Source of the DNA: WHTX01 sp038255145
GTDB lineage: Bacteria > Actinomycetota > Acidimicrobiia > Acidimicrobiales > CAIXPF01
Reading direction: 5' to 3'
Length of the DNA: 44,876 bases
NCBI GenBank assembly: GCA_038255145.1
Contig: JBBSLP010000052.1
Span: 1 to 44,876, forward strand
In this document: positions 22,689-31,070 of the stretch, one piece after another
Layout: each line of letters starts with the position of its first letter
How positions within the stretch are numbered: position 1 is the first letter of the stretch
Made by a program: the position numbers and the translations under genes
Notes under the pieces: generated by a model
The model's database searches: none
The model's input: only the letters and a program-made list of their open reading frames with translations
What the model was told of the DNA's origin: nothing

Positions 22689-23774
22689 CTAGTTGCCGGT
22701 GGTGCTCCAGTGCCAGGGCTCGGTGGGGAGGCGGTTGAGGAAGCCGAACCGCCCGGCGTTCGCGGCCAGCCACGCCCACGCCCCCGGCGTGTTGGTGAAG
22801 TCGATGGCCAGGCCCCGCTCGTGGTTGGACGTGCCCGGGATGGCGGTGGGCGGCGAGCACTGCCCCGACGGCTTGCGCCAGATGTCGTCTGCGCTCTCCC
22901 CGCAGTGGGCCCGGCGCAGGGCGACCTGCTCGTCGGTGGTGCGCAGGCCCGACCCCGTCAGCTCCACGCCCTGGGCGGCGGCTGCGGCCACCATGGCCTC
23001 GAGGGCGGGGGCGATGCTGACGTCCACGGTGATGCCCCGCACCACCACCGGCTGCAGGGTGCCGGTGGCGTTGCCGTCACCGAGCACGGGGGCCGACAGG
23101 GCGGCAGCCCGCTCGAGCACATCGGCCACGTAGGCGTTGGAGGGGTTGTAGCCGAAGATGCCCGCCCGCACCCGGGCCGGCGTGTCCATGCTGCCCCCGG
23201 CCGAGGCGCACAGGTGCACGGCGGTGGCCCGGGCGGCGTCGTAGAGGTTCTGGGGATCGGCGATGCCGTCGCCGTTGCCGTCGCGCCCGTTCGACCGCCA
23301 CGACGACGGCAGGTGCTGCGTGGGGCCCACGGCCCGGTCGTAGGCGGGGTCGCCATCGATGCGCCCGCCGTCGGAGTCACTGATGATCTCGGTGCCCTCG
23401 AGGGAGCCGTCGAGGCGGGGCCCGAAGATGCCCGGGTGCACGGTGCCCGCCGCGTCGGCCACGTTGCCCCCGTAGCGGCCGTGGTTGGTCTCGATGGCGC
23501 CGACGCCGCCGATGATCCACCACGTCAGGCCGGGGCAGGCATCGGGGCTGGCCGCGGCCTTCACGTAGGCATCGAGGGCCACGGCGGGCAGGCCCAGTCG
23601 GCTGGCCTGGGCCGCCGTGGGTGCGGCGGTGGCGCTGGCCACCACGGCCTTGATGGGTTCGGTGGCCCCGAGGTCTATGCCCAGGAAGACGACGGCGGCG
23701 GACACCGGCACCATGATGCCGAGGACGACCAACGACGCCCCCAGGCCCAACCAGGCCCGGGAGGAGCGGTTCAT
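22689..23774 (-). CDS. Lytic transglycosylase fused to VanY-like D,D-carboxypeptidase
   Basis: 361 residues. One N-terminal membrane helix (LGASLVVLGIMVPVSAAVVFLGI, about 11-33) holds it at the membrane. The first enzyme domain (about 55-225) is of MltB/SLT type: GVGAIETNHGRYGG with likely catalytic Glu95, PGIFGPRLDG, DRAVGPTQHLPSSW and a DGNGDGIADPQNLYDAA segment. The second (about 260-361) is an M15B/VanY peptidase: GTSNHERGLAIDF supplies zinc ligands H318 and D325, and EPWHWS supplies H355. Together they would cut both glycan strands and peptide stems, opening the wall for a secretion channel. Its ATG overlaps the stop of the VirB6-like gene by 4 bp (ATGA), so they are translationally coupled. 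Confidence 0.9.
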   Translation of the reverse strand: MNRSSRAWLGLGASLVVLGIMVPVSAAVVFLGIDLGATEPIKAVVASATAAPTAAQASRLGLPAVALDAYVKAAASPDACPGLTWWIIGGVGAIETNHGRYGGNVADAAGTVHPGIFGPRLDGSLEGTEIISDSDGGRIDGDPAYDRAVGPTQHLPSSWRSNGRDGNGDGIADPQNLYDAARATAVHLCASAGGSMDTPARVRAGIFGYNPSNAYVADVLERAAALSAPVLGDGNATGTLQPVVVRGITVDVSIAPALEAMVAAAAAQGVELTGSGLRTTDEQVALRRAHCGESADDIWRKPSGQCSPPTAIPGTSNHERGLAIDFTNTPGAWAWLAANAGRFGFLNRLPTEPWHWSTTGN

Positions 23775-26239
23775 CCCTGGTCGCTCGCCCGGGTTCCGCT
23801 GGGCGGTTCAGGGGGCGGCGGCGCCGGGGTGAGCGGGCTGACGTGGGGCAGGGTGGCGGGCTGGGCCGCAGTGACCCGGCGGGCGCCCACCGGCTCGCCC
23901 TGGGGCACGGGCGTGGGCACGGGGCTGGAGCCCGTCGGCGGGAAGGCGAACGGGGCATGCCCGTTGCCGTTGCCGTTGGGGCCGCGGTCGCTGAGGTCGA
24001 GCATCCCCACGGTCGTGGCCGCGGCCACCGGTACTTCGTCGCGGCCGTGCAGGACCGAGAAGGGCCCGCCGCCGCTGGGGGCGGACGGTGCGCTCTGCAC
24101 CCCGGTGCGGGCGGTGACGTCGATGACCTCGGCCGACGCCGCCGTGGGGAAGGCGCCGGCGGGCACGTGCTGGGGACCCCGGCTGGGCCCGGGGATGCCG
24201 AAACCGCCGAGGGCGCCGTTGCCGCTGCCGTTGGCACTGCCGCTGCCGTTGGCACTGCCGTTGCCGTTGGCACTGCCGTTGCCGTTGACGCCGGCCGGTC
24301 CCAGCCCCGAGCCACCGGTGCGGCCGGGGCTGCCGTTGCCCAGGGCGATGCCGGGGCGGGATCCGGCAGCGTCGATGGCGGCGCCGCGAAAGGCGGCGGT
24401 GGCGAAGGCGGCGGAGGGCAGCACGCCCACGGGGCCGCCCACGCCGATGGGTGGAATGCGCTCGCCGGCGCCGATGGGCGGGGCGCTGGGTCGGGCGCCA
24501 CCGCCGCTGGCCGTGAGGGTGCGCCGGCCGCTGCCGTCGGTGGTGCCGCCACCGCCTGCAGCCACGGCGGTGCGCTGGGCCACGCCGAGCACGGCGGCGG
24601 CGGCCACGCTGCCCCGGGCCGCGGGACCGGCCACGACGGTGGCTGCGGTGGTGGCCACCTTGGCCGTGCCCGTGCGGGCCCCGCCCACGGCGGTGCGGGT
24701 GCGGGCCGCCGCGGCCTGCACGGGAGCACGCATGCCGGGCATGACCGTGGTCCCCTTGAGGCGGGCCTCGAGGGCCTTGTTGCCTTCGGGGGCGTTGGTG
24801 GGGATGCCGGCGCGCACCAGGGCCCGGTCGGCCTTGACCGTGGTGGCCTTGTAGACGCCGTCGGCCACCACCCGCCGCTTCATCCACAGGGCGAGGTTGG
24901 CGGCGTTGATGAGCACCAGCTTGGCCACGAGGTCGATGCGCACCCCGCCCACGGTGACGTTGAAGTCGATGCCGGTGAGGATGAGCAGATCGATCAGGGC
25001 CATGGCCGACAGCACGATGACGGGCGCGATCATGCCCAGCAGGGCCTTGACCGCGAACAGCGCCCACCGTCCCGTCAGGTGGCGGGTGGACTGGACCGCA
25101 CCCAGCAGCAGGGCGCCCGGCGCGATCACGAAGGCCACGGCCAGGCGGAACTGGGCGATGAGCAGGCTGAAGGACACCAGGATCATGAACAGCGCCGCGG
25201 GCAGCACGCCCACGAAGAGGAGGCCGGCGTCGATGGCCCGCTCGGTGGAGGGGTCGCGGTTGAAGGCGGCCTCCTGCTTGCACCCCGCCTTGTTCATGAT
25301 GTCCCGGGGGGAGGAGGCGGTGCCGTGGGGTCCGGTGGCCAGCACCTCGCGGGCGGCCTCGGCGCAGGCCCCCTCGAGGGGCTCGCCGTAGTTGAGCAGG
25401 GCCCAGGGCTCGGCCACCAGCGCTTGGGCCATGCCGTCCTGCACGGCGTTGACCCCGCCCTCGCGGGTGTTGCCGGCCAACCCTACGATGACGCCGGACA
25501 CGCCGGCACCGAAGTCGCTGGCCGCCACGTAGTAGCGGTCGATGTTGGCTACGGCCATGCCGGCCAGGGAGATCATGATGAGGCCGATGAGCAGCTCACG
25601 CAGGCCGTGCATGAGCCGGGCGGTCAGCAGGTACCAGCCGGCGATGGCGGCGGCGAGCACGGCCACACCGGCGCGCAGGCCTATGGGGCCTATGAATCTG
25701 TCCTCGAGGTGGTTGACGGCGTCGTGCACCAGGTTGCCCAGGAGAGAGAGCAGGGGGAAGTTGAAGGCCCAGCCGATGATGAGCAGGGCCAGCTTCACGA
25801 TGGTCACCGTGGCCGCGAAGGCCCACGAGGCGATCATGCCCGTCACGGTGCGCTTGCCCTGTTCCTGCGAGGTGGGCACGGGCAGGTTGAGGTCGACCCC
25901 GGGGATGTCGACGCCGAGGAGGTCGTCCTTCCCGTCCTCGTTGGTCGAGTACATGAAGTCGTAGCTGTCGAGGGGGAAGTCGCCGTACTGGCCCCCGGGC
26001 ACGAGTCGGTTGACGGCCTTGGGCGAATCGGGCACCGTGGCCTGGGGGGCGGGGAGCGCCGTGGTCGGCGCCACGGACGGTGCGGTGGCCACCGTCGTCG
26101 ATGTCGGCGCTGTCTCCTGCGCGGCTTCGAGGGCCGTCTCGGTCGCGGCTCCGGCCATCGAGCTCGAGCCCATGAGGACGAGGACGATGGTGGCGATGAC
26201 GGGCGCGGCCCAGCGTCGGAGCTGTCCGATGGCGGTCAC
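23771..26239 (-). CDS. VirB6/TrbL-like polytopic membrane protein of a type IV secretion system
   Basis: 822 residues from GTG 26239, preceded by GGTGGAAG; the frame is open to 26329. A signal-like segment (WAAPVIATIVLVLMGSSSMAGA) is followed by a Thr/Pro-rich stretch and PGGQYGDFPLDSYDFMYSTNEDGKDDLLGVDIPGVDLNLP. About seven membrane helices occupy ~130-440 (for example WAFAATVTIVKLALLIIGWAF, AGVAVLAAAIAGWYLLTA, ELLIGLIMISLAGMAVANI, AGLLFVGVLPAALFMILVSFSLLIAQF, VIVLSAMALIDLLILTGI). The last ~370 residues are hydrophilic, Ala/Gly/Pro-rich and include an NGNGSANGNGSA repeat. This layout matches VirB6/TrbL or Tn916 Orf15-type channel proteins. Between VirB4-like and cell-wall hydrolase genes, it is the likely inner-membrane pore. 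Confidence 0.82.
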   Translation of the reverse strand: MTAIGQLRRWAAPVIATIVLVLMGSSSMAGAATETALEAAQETAPTSTTVATAPSVAPTTALPAPQATVPDSPKAVNRLVPGGQYGDFPLDSYDFMYSTNEDGKDDLLGVDIPGVDLNLPVPTSQEQGKRTVTGMIASWAFAATVTIVKLALLIIGWAFNFPLLSLLGNLVHDAVNHLEDRFIGPIGLRAGVAVLAAAIAGWYLLTARLMHGLRELLIGLIMISLAGMAVANIDRYYVAASDFGAGVSGVIVGLAGNTREGGVNAVQDGMAQALVAEPWALLNYGEPLEGACAEAAREVLATGPHGTASSPRDIMNKAGCKQEAAFNRDPSTERAIDAGLLFVGVLPAALFMILVSFSLLIAQFRLAVAFVIAPGALLLGAVQSTRHLTGRWALFAVKALLGMIAPVIVLSAMALIDLLILTGIDFNVTVGGVRIDLVAKLVLINAANLALWMKRRVVADGVYKATTVKADRALVRAGIPTNAPEGNKALEARLKGTTVMPGMRAPVQAAAARTRTAVGGARTGTAKVATTAATVVAGPAARGSVAAAAVLGVAQRTAVAAGGGGTTDGSGRRTLTASGGGARPSAPPIGAGERIPPIGVGGPVGVLPSAAFATAAFRGAAIDAAGSRPGIALGNGSPGRTGGSGLGPAGVNGNGSANGNGSANGSGSANGSGNGALGGFGIPGPSRGPQHVPAGAFPTAASAEVIDVTARTGVQSAPSAPSGGGPFSVLHGRDEVPVAAATTVGMLDLSDRGPNGNGNGHAPFAFPPTGSSPVPTPVPQGEPVGARRVTAAQPATLPHVSPLTPAPPPPEPPSGTRASDQG
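24215..24295. repeat. Gly/Asn/Ser-Ala coding repeat in the VirB6-like tail
   Basis: Short units of the kind GTTGCCGTTGGCACTGCC recur about four times (plus-strand view). On the coding strand they give NGNGSANGNGSANGSGSANGSG. The period is 12-18 bp, so the frame is kept when copy number varies. It forms a flexible linker in the hydrophilic tail. Confidence 0.7.
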
Positions 26240-26461
26240 GTCACTTCCACCCAGGGACCCTGCGGGACCCCTGTGTCGTCTTGAGCACTCCAAGATCGCC
26301 GCTCCCGCACGTTCGGCTCGGCGCGTCATCGGCTCGGCGCTGTATCACGATTACGCGCGACAAGCTACCGCGCTCCGTGACCGCAAGCTCGCACACCACT
26401 TGAGACAGATGGGGTGAACGTTACGGATGAGCGACGACAGTGTCACTCCGACCGGGTAGTT

Positions 26462-26494
26462 CCCCCATCTGGGCAAATCTGCCCCAGCTGGGGG
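26462..26494 (-). terminator. Hairpin after the VirB4-like gene (candidate terminator or attenuator)
   Basis: CCCCCATCTGGG (26462-26473) pairs with CCCAGCTGGGGG (26483-26494), eleven of twelve positions, around a 9-base loop. It begins ten bases after the VirB4-like stop on the minus strand and is not followed by a clear T tract. It may reduce readthrough into the VirB6-like gene or protect the mRNA end. Confidence 0.5.
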
Positions 26495-26503
26495 ACACGT
26501 CGG

Positions 26504-28933
26504 TCAGGCCGCGGCGACGCCCGAGGGCTCGGGTAGGGCTTCGCCGGGGGTGGTGAGGATGACCCGGGCCAGGGTGGGGTCGATGGCCGGGAGCACCTGG
26601 ATGAGGGCGGTCCGACCCCGCACGTCGCGGAAGATGCACCGGCCCCGGGCCAGGTGGCGCTCGACGAGCTCGACGCGGTCGGCGGTGGCGGGGAGGCCCA
26701 GCATCTGCAGGGCGTCGACCGTGGCCTTGCCCGCCTGGCGGAAGACCATCTTGATGTCGACCTGGTCGGCGATCTCGGAGGGGTAGTCGGTGGGCAGCTG
26801 GGAGGCCAGCCACGCAGCCACGTACTCCTTGCGCCCGGCCCGGATGATCTGTTCGACCAGGGCCTTGCCGTGCTCGTTGGCCGTCAGCGCCCAGGCCTCG
26901 TCCAACAGGATGGCTCCGAAGCGCGACCGGTCGGCCATGATCGACGCCTGGGACACCGCGGTGATCAGGTAGAGCAGCGACAGACCGAAGGCCTGCTCGG
27001 GCAGGGGGTTGTCGGCCCCGCTCTCGGGCAGGGTCAGCCACGGCACCGAGATGCACACGTAGCCGGCCTTGAGGTCCACGGGCTTGAGATCGGGGGCGAG
27101 CACGGCCGCGGCCCCGCTCATGCCCCGGTAGATGTCGGCGATGCGGGCCACGTCGACCGTGTCCCGCCGCTTGCGCAGGGCTTCGATGGCGTCGGCCATG
27201 CGCCCGCCGGCCATGGCCACCTTCTCGACCTCCTCACGGATGCCCGCCCCCATGGGGGACAGCAGGTCGACCCGGGTGAGGATGGAGAGGAAGGCGGTGG
27301 CCACGGTGGTGGCCTGGTTGCGGTCGGTGATGCAGGCCAGGGGGTCGAGGGACACGTTGCCGGCCCGGAAGTCGACCACCTGGGCATCGGGCAGGGCGTC
27401 GGCCAGGGTCACGTACTCGCGTGACGCCGATCGGTCCACCACCACCACCTGGCCGCCGGACAGCACCGTGGCCCACGTCATCGACTTCAGCGTGTAGCTC
27501 TTGCCCGAACCGGGGCTGCCCGTGGCCAGCACCGAGGCCGAGCGGTCCAGCACCCGGGGGCCATAGCCGGGGTCCACGAACACCAGCTCGGCCAGGCCCG
27601 AGGACAGGTTGACGGCCAGGGGGATGCCCGAGGGATCGCCCACGTCGCTGGTGCAGTAGGGGGCGCCGCCGGCCAGGTCATGGGGCAGCATGTAGTGCTG
27701 GTAGTCCATCAGCACCCGGGGACGGGCGGCGCCGGGTTGGCCGGCACGGACCAGGGGCACCTGGCCACCGATGGGGCGGGCCAGGCCGTACACCCCGGCG
27801 GGGTAGCGCGACGTCAGGGCCCGGGACCGGGCCTCGAGCGTGGCCCGGTCACCGGCGCCGATGACGAACCACATGCCCACGCGCAGCAGCTTGGTGCCCG
27901 GGCTGGCCTCGAGGGTGGCCCGCAGCTCCCGCAGGTCTCGGTCGGCCCGCTGCACCGAGTCGGGCAGGCCCGTGGGCTCGCCGGCGAACTCCTCGTTCTG
28001 GCCCACGATGTTGCGGTGCCGGCGGGTCAGGAAGCGTTGGGCCGGCCCGGCGTCCATGGGCTCGACGAAGCAGTACCAGTCCACGGGGAAGGGGTCCCCG
28101 TCGAGGTGGGCCCCCGCGGCCGTGTACCACCAGCCGGCCAGGCCATCGGGATAGGAGGCCTCGGTGGGCAGGTCGGCCAGCACGATGGCCGTCTGGAAGG
28201 CCACCTCACCCTCGGGCGTCTCCACGCGGACGTAGTTGCGGCGGAAGCCGCGGCCTTCGTCGTCCTTGCTGCCGCCTTCGTACCAGATGGCGTCGTTCAG
28301 CGCGAGGAGGCGACCGCTGGGGGACATCTGGCGGTCGGGCCACGTCGAGTTGGCCGGCTCCCCCCAGGTGGCCCGCCGGGGGGTGCGGGCGATCATCCAC
28401 TCGATGTCCGCGGCCGTGGCCCGGCGGTGCTCGATGGGCCCGAAGGCCTCGAGCTCGATGGCGGTCACCTGGCGCAGCGCGGTCTCGATCTCCTCGTCGG
28501 AGCGCCACGTGCGTCGATTGCCGAACAGCGCCCCGGGCAGCAGGCCCCGGCTGGCGTCGAAGGCGGCCTTCCAGCTCGATCCCCGACCGTCGGGCAGCCG
28601 GGCGGCCAGCCAGAACGTGCGGTGGTAGACGGTGCGCCCCTCGAGCTGGCCCAGGATGCGCTGCACGTAGGTCTGCCAGCGGTCGGGCGCGGGGTCGCGC
28701 AGCATCAGGCCTTCGAGCACCGAGTGGGGGGTGGGCTCGCACAGGCTGAACATCAGGGAGGGGCCGGGCAGGTTGTTGATCATGTGGCCGATGGCGCCGT
28801 GGGCCCGCATCTTGTCCCGGCCCGGGACCAGGGGGCCGAAGGCGAACGGTTGCAGCTGCCACACGGCCCACACGCCGCCGTCGTCGGCCGAGAAGACCAG
28901 GCTGCCCACCACGTCGGTGGCGTGGGGGGTCAT
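26504..28933 (-). CDS. VirB4-like type IV secretion ATPase
   Basis: 809 residues from ATG 28933, which overlaps the stop of the TcpE-like gene by 4 bp. The long frame upstream antisenses that gene and is ignored. The N-terminal ~400 residues are a VirB4/TraC-like domain (FAFGPLVPGRDKMRAHGAIGHMINNLPG; RRHRNIVGQNEEFAGEPTGLPDSVQRADRDLRELRATL). The ATPase domain has Walker A ATGSPGSGKSYTLK (K478) and Walker B GAILLDEAWAL (D678, E679), followed by RAGRKEYVAAWLASQLPTDYP and IKMVFRQAGKATVDALQMLGLP. It should power substrate transfer or pilus/channel assembly at the cytoplasmic face. It is the only ATPase in the locus; no VirD4/FtsK-type coupling protein is visible. Confidence 0.93.
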   Translation of the reverse strand: MTPHATDVVGSLVFSADDGGVWAVWQLQPFAFGPLVPGRDKMRAHGAIGHMINNLPGPSLMFSLCEPTPHSVLEGLMLRDPAPDRWQTYVQRILGQLEGRTVYHRTFWLAARLPDGRGSSWKAAFDASRGLLPGALFGNRRTWRSDEEIETALRQVTAIELEAFGPIEHRRATAADIEWMIARTPRRATWGEPANSTWPDRQMSPSGRLLALNDAIWYEGGSKDDEGRGFRRNYVRVETPEGEVAFQTAIVLADLPTEASYPDGLAGWWYTAAGAHLDGDPFPVDWYCFVEPMDAGPAQRFLTRRHRNIVGQNEEFAGEPTGLPDSVQRADRDLRELRATLEASPGTKLLRVGMWFVIGAGDRATLEARSRALTSRYPAGVYGLARPIGGQVPLVRAGQPGAARPRVLMDYQHYMLPHDLAGGAPYCTSDVGDPSGIPLAVNLSSGLAELVFVDPGYGPRVLDRSASVLATGSPGSGKSYTLKSMTWATVLSGGQVVVVDRSASREYVTLADALPDAQVVDFRAGNVSLDPLACITDRNQATTVATAFLSILTRVDLLSPMGAGIREEVEKVAMAGGRMADAIEALRKRRDTVDVARIADIYRGMSGAAAVLAPDLKPVDLKAGYVCISVPWLTLPESGADNPLPEQAFGLSLLYLITAVSQASIMADRSRFGAILLDEAWALTANEHGKALVEQIIRAGRKEYVAAWLASQLPTDYPSEIADQVDIKMVFRQAGKATVDALQMLGLPATADRVELVERHLARGRCIFRDVRGRTALIQVLPAIDPTLARVILTTPGEALPEPSGVAAA

Positions 28934-29430
28934 GCCGACAGCTCCGGGCGACGCGCGGGGCCAGTGCCCCGGGTCAGCTCCTTGGGTCGCGCCGGTGGGT
29001 TGATCTCGACCACGGGCACCATGGTGGGCCAGCGGGTGTGGCGCTTGGTGGCCCCCTTGACCCGGCGTCCGTGGACGCGGGGGCCCGAGGCGATGAGGTA
29101 CTCGACCAGGCCGGCCAGGGCCTGGAGGCTGTTGCGACCCTCGGCCTTGACCCGCTTGACCACGATCACCCCGGCGAGCACGGCGATGGCCACGATGAGC
29201 AGGGCCAACCGGTCGCCGACCACGCTGGCCAGCAGCGGGCGGAAGGCCAGGGCGCCGATGATGCCCACCGTGCCCACGATGAGCTGGGGGACGCTCAGCT
29301 GGAAGGGCAGCTGGTGCCCGCCCACCTGGCCCAGCACGAGGGGGTGGCGGACCGCCCGGGTGTAGGAGCGCACCGTCGTGGACGACACGGAGTCCTCCTC
29401 GAGCGGCGAGCGCGGGTCGCCTGCTGTCAC
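28930..29430 (-). CDS. TcpE-like conjugation/secretion membrane protein
   Basis: 166 residues. GTG at 29430 overlaps the stop of the previous gene (GTGA), and its own stop overlaps the VirB4-like ATG (ATGA), so all three are tightly coupled. After a short hydrophilic lead comes YTRAVRHPLVLGQVGGHQLPFQLSVPQL, which resembles the start of TcpE proteins. Two membrane helices follow (LIVGTVGIIGALAFRPLLASVV and LALLIVAIAVLAGVIVV, about 51-90), then a basic cytoplasmic tail with RVHGRRVKGATKRHTR. TcpE, next to a VirB4-type ATPase, is part of the channel in Gram-positive conjugation systems. The alternative is a PrgI-type protein, which has the same position and topology. Confidence 0.75.
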   Translation of the reverse strand: MTAGDPRSPLEEDSVSSTTVRSYTRAVRHPLVLGQVGGHQLPFQLSVPQLIVGTVGIIGALAFRPLLASVVGDRLALLIVAIAVLAGVIVVKRVKAEGRNSLQALAGLVEYLIASGPRVHGRRVKGATKRHTRWPTMVPVVEINPPARPKELTRGTGPARRPELSA

Positions 29431-29702
29431 GCAAGGTCCCCGATGGGGGGCAGCGGCAGCTCGACGACGACGGCGGCGCCGTTGTCACGGTTCTTGATGT
29501 CCTCGGCCGCCTTCTGGCCGAACCAGTCGGCGTTGTAGAGGTAGCCGAGGACGAGGGCGCCGATGACCATGGCGCTGACCGTGGCCATGGCGCTCTTGGT
29601 CTTGGACCAGGTGGTGAGGACGACCACGCCGACGATGAGGAGGCCGGCGAGCTGGATCAGCCCGATGCCGTCGTTGATGTAGCTCCGGATGACCTCGGTC
29701 AT
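29427..29702 (-). CDS. Small two-helix membrane protein of the secretion locus
   Basis: 91 residues. Two hydrophobic segments are visible: IGLIQLAGLLIVGVVVLTTW (about 13-32) and SAMATVSAMVIGALVLGYLY (about 37-56). A C-terminal tail follows (NADWFGQKAAEDIKNRDNGAAVVVELPLPPIGDLA). Size, topology and position before a TcpE-like gene fit a VirB2/VirB3-like or TcpD-like subunit. No sequence motif is decisive. ATG at 29702 has AGGAG three bases upstream, a short spacing. The stop overlaps the next start. Confidence 0.75.
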   Translation of the reverse strand: MTEVIRSYINDGIGLIQLAGLLIVGVVVLTTWSKTKSAMATVSAMVIGALVLGYLYNADWFGQKAAEDIKNRDNGAAVVVELPLPPIGDLA

Positions 29703-29773
29703 GGGCTCCTGCCTTTCGTGCTGATGCCGGTGCTACCTCGGCCAACAGGCCGAGGAGGTGTGCCGCCCCGGGA

Positions 29774-30745
29774 CTACTCGCCGGGCCCGACGGGTCGGGT
29801 GGTCGAGGTCTCGGGGGGCAGGGTTGGTCGGGGTGCGAGGGTGGTGGCGGTGCCGTCGCCCGGTGCCGTCGTGCTCGAGCTGAAGGCATTGGCGCCGGCA
29901 CTCGTGGTGGTGGTTGAACCGCCCACGGCGGCCAGGCCGTCGGGGGAACTGCCGGCGACGACGGGGTTGCCCGGCTGCGTGGTCAGGGTGCCGATGTAGG
30001 GGCCGGCGTAGAGGCCCTCGACCCACAGCCGACCTTCGAGCTCGACGAGGCGGAGCCGGTAGCCCACCGCGGCACCGTCGGCGGTGGCGTTGACCGAGGC
30101 CACCTGGCCGCCGTCGGTGGTCTTTCGGGATCGCACCACGTCGACGGTGACGGTACGGACGGGGAGGGGCAGCTCCATGCTGATGTCGGGAGCCAGGTAG
30201 CGCTGCACCGCGGGCGACGCCGTGAGGTAGGACTCGACGAAGCCCCGGGCCACCAGGTCCACGTCGCTGCCGGGCTCGGCCTCGGCGCCGGGGTCGGGGT
30301 CGACGGACACGGTGGGGGGACAGGCCACGATGGCCGGTGGGGGCAGGGCGCCGATGACGTCGCCCACGGCGGCCACCCGCACCTGCCAGCAGCGCCCGTC
30401 GATGTCGGCCAGGGTGACCTGCCAGGTGTCGGCCGACTCGGTCTCGATGCGCACCATGGACGTGCCGGGCACGCTCGCCGCGGCAGCCGAGGCCACCGCG
30501 GTCATGCGGCCGCCGTCGGGCGGTGAGCTCGTGGTCGCGCTGAAGGTGAGGGCCCGGAAGGTGCCGGCCAGGACGAGCAGGGCCAACGCTCCGGCACCGA
30601 CGCGCACGGCGATGACGTGGCGACGGTGGCTGCGGAGTGCGTCTTCGTACGAGCTCGACTGCCCGGTGGGACGCTCAGCCCGCGGCTGTGACCACGCCCA
30701 GGACGAGCGTCGCCTCTTCGCGTGCTTCACCCTGCTCCATTCCAC
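29774..30745 (-). CDS. TcpC/VirB8-like secretion protein
   Basis: 323 residues. A basic N-terminus (MEWSRVKHAKRRRSSWAW) precedes one membrane helix (VIAVRVGAGALALLVLAGTFRAL, about 44-66). The extracellular part shows two weakly repeated alpha+beta units: SMVRIETESADTWQVTLADIDGRCWQVRVAAVG, and GFVESYLTASPAVQRYLAPDISMELPLPVRTVTVDVVRSRKT followed by VGYRLRLVELEGRLWVEGLY. This matches the NTF2-like pair of TcpC (PF12642), the VirB8 counterpart in Gram-positive conjugation. The C-terminal ~65 residues are Thr/Ser/Pro-rich and may span the wall. It is the first gene of the locus. The start is GTG 30745 with AGGGAG close upstream; the GTG 15 bases downstream (VKHAKRRR) is also possible. Confidence 0.82.
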   Translation of the reverse strand: MEWSRVKHAKRRRSSWAWSQPRAERPTGQSSSYEDALRSHRRHVIAVRVGAGALALLVLAGTFRALTFSATTSSPPDGGRMTAVASAAAASVPGTSMVRIETESADTWQVTLADIDGRCWQVRVAAVGDVIGALPPPAIVACPPTVSVDPDPGAEAEPGSDVDLVARGFVESYLTASPAVQRYLAPDISMELPLPVRTVTVDVVRSRKTTDGGQVASVNATADGAAVGYRLRLVELEGRLWVEGLYAGPYIGTLTTQPGNPVVAGSSPDGLAAVGGSTTTTSAGANAFSSSTTAPGDGTATTLAPRPTLPPETSTTRPVGPGE

Positions 30746-31070
30746 AGCTCCCTGACGACTTTCCGACCCACGGCCTCGGCCCGAGCCGTCATGTCACGAC
30801 CAGGTGGTAACGAAAAGTGGTACGAAGGTCACGATAGCTGACGGATGAGACGGTCTGTGACGTCCCGCGCCCGGTCGGCGCGCGGGCCGCGCCCCGGGTC
30901 GGGCCGGCGATCGCCGTGTGCGACCAGGACTTTCGCCCCGGGGCCCGATGCGAGGCCCGGGACGGGGTCCTGGGCACCATCGCCCAAGCGGTCCGCAGGC
31001 CATCCTGCCGATGGGGCCCCGGTGCCTCCGTCTCCCAGGCGACGCACCGACCACGGGGGTCGTGCACAGG
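30746..31070. other. 325-bp intergenic region upstream of the secretion locus
   Basis: This gap lies between the TcpC-like start (minus) and the end of the M20 peptidase (minus). Bases 30795-30845 are relatively AT-rich (GGTAACGAAAAGTGGTACGA), as expected for the promoter of the secretion genes, but no confident -10/-35 pair was found. The remaining part (30860-31070) is GC-rich with no supported gene. Confidence 0.4.

Noticed and set aside
23843..26284. 813-codon plus-strand open frame opposite the VirB6-like gene
   Set aside because: It is Gly/His/Gln-rich without any domain, while the minus strand has membrane helices, a ribosome site and operon overlaps.
28934..29488. N-terminal extension of the VirB4-like frame
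   Set aside because: It would run through the TcpE-like gene out of phase. ATG 28933 gives an ATGA overlap and a family-like start.
22689..30745. Recently acquired ICE or plasmid insertion
   Set aside because: Base composition and codon use look like the neighbours, and no integrase, relaxase, tRNA or direct-repeat ends were found in the window. Mobility genes outside the window cannot be excluded.
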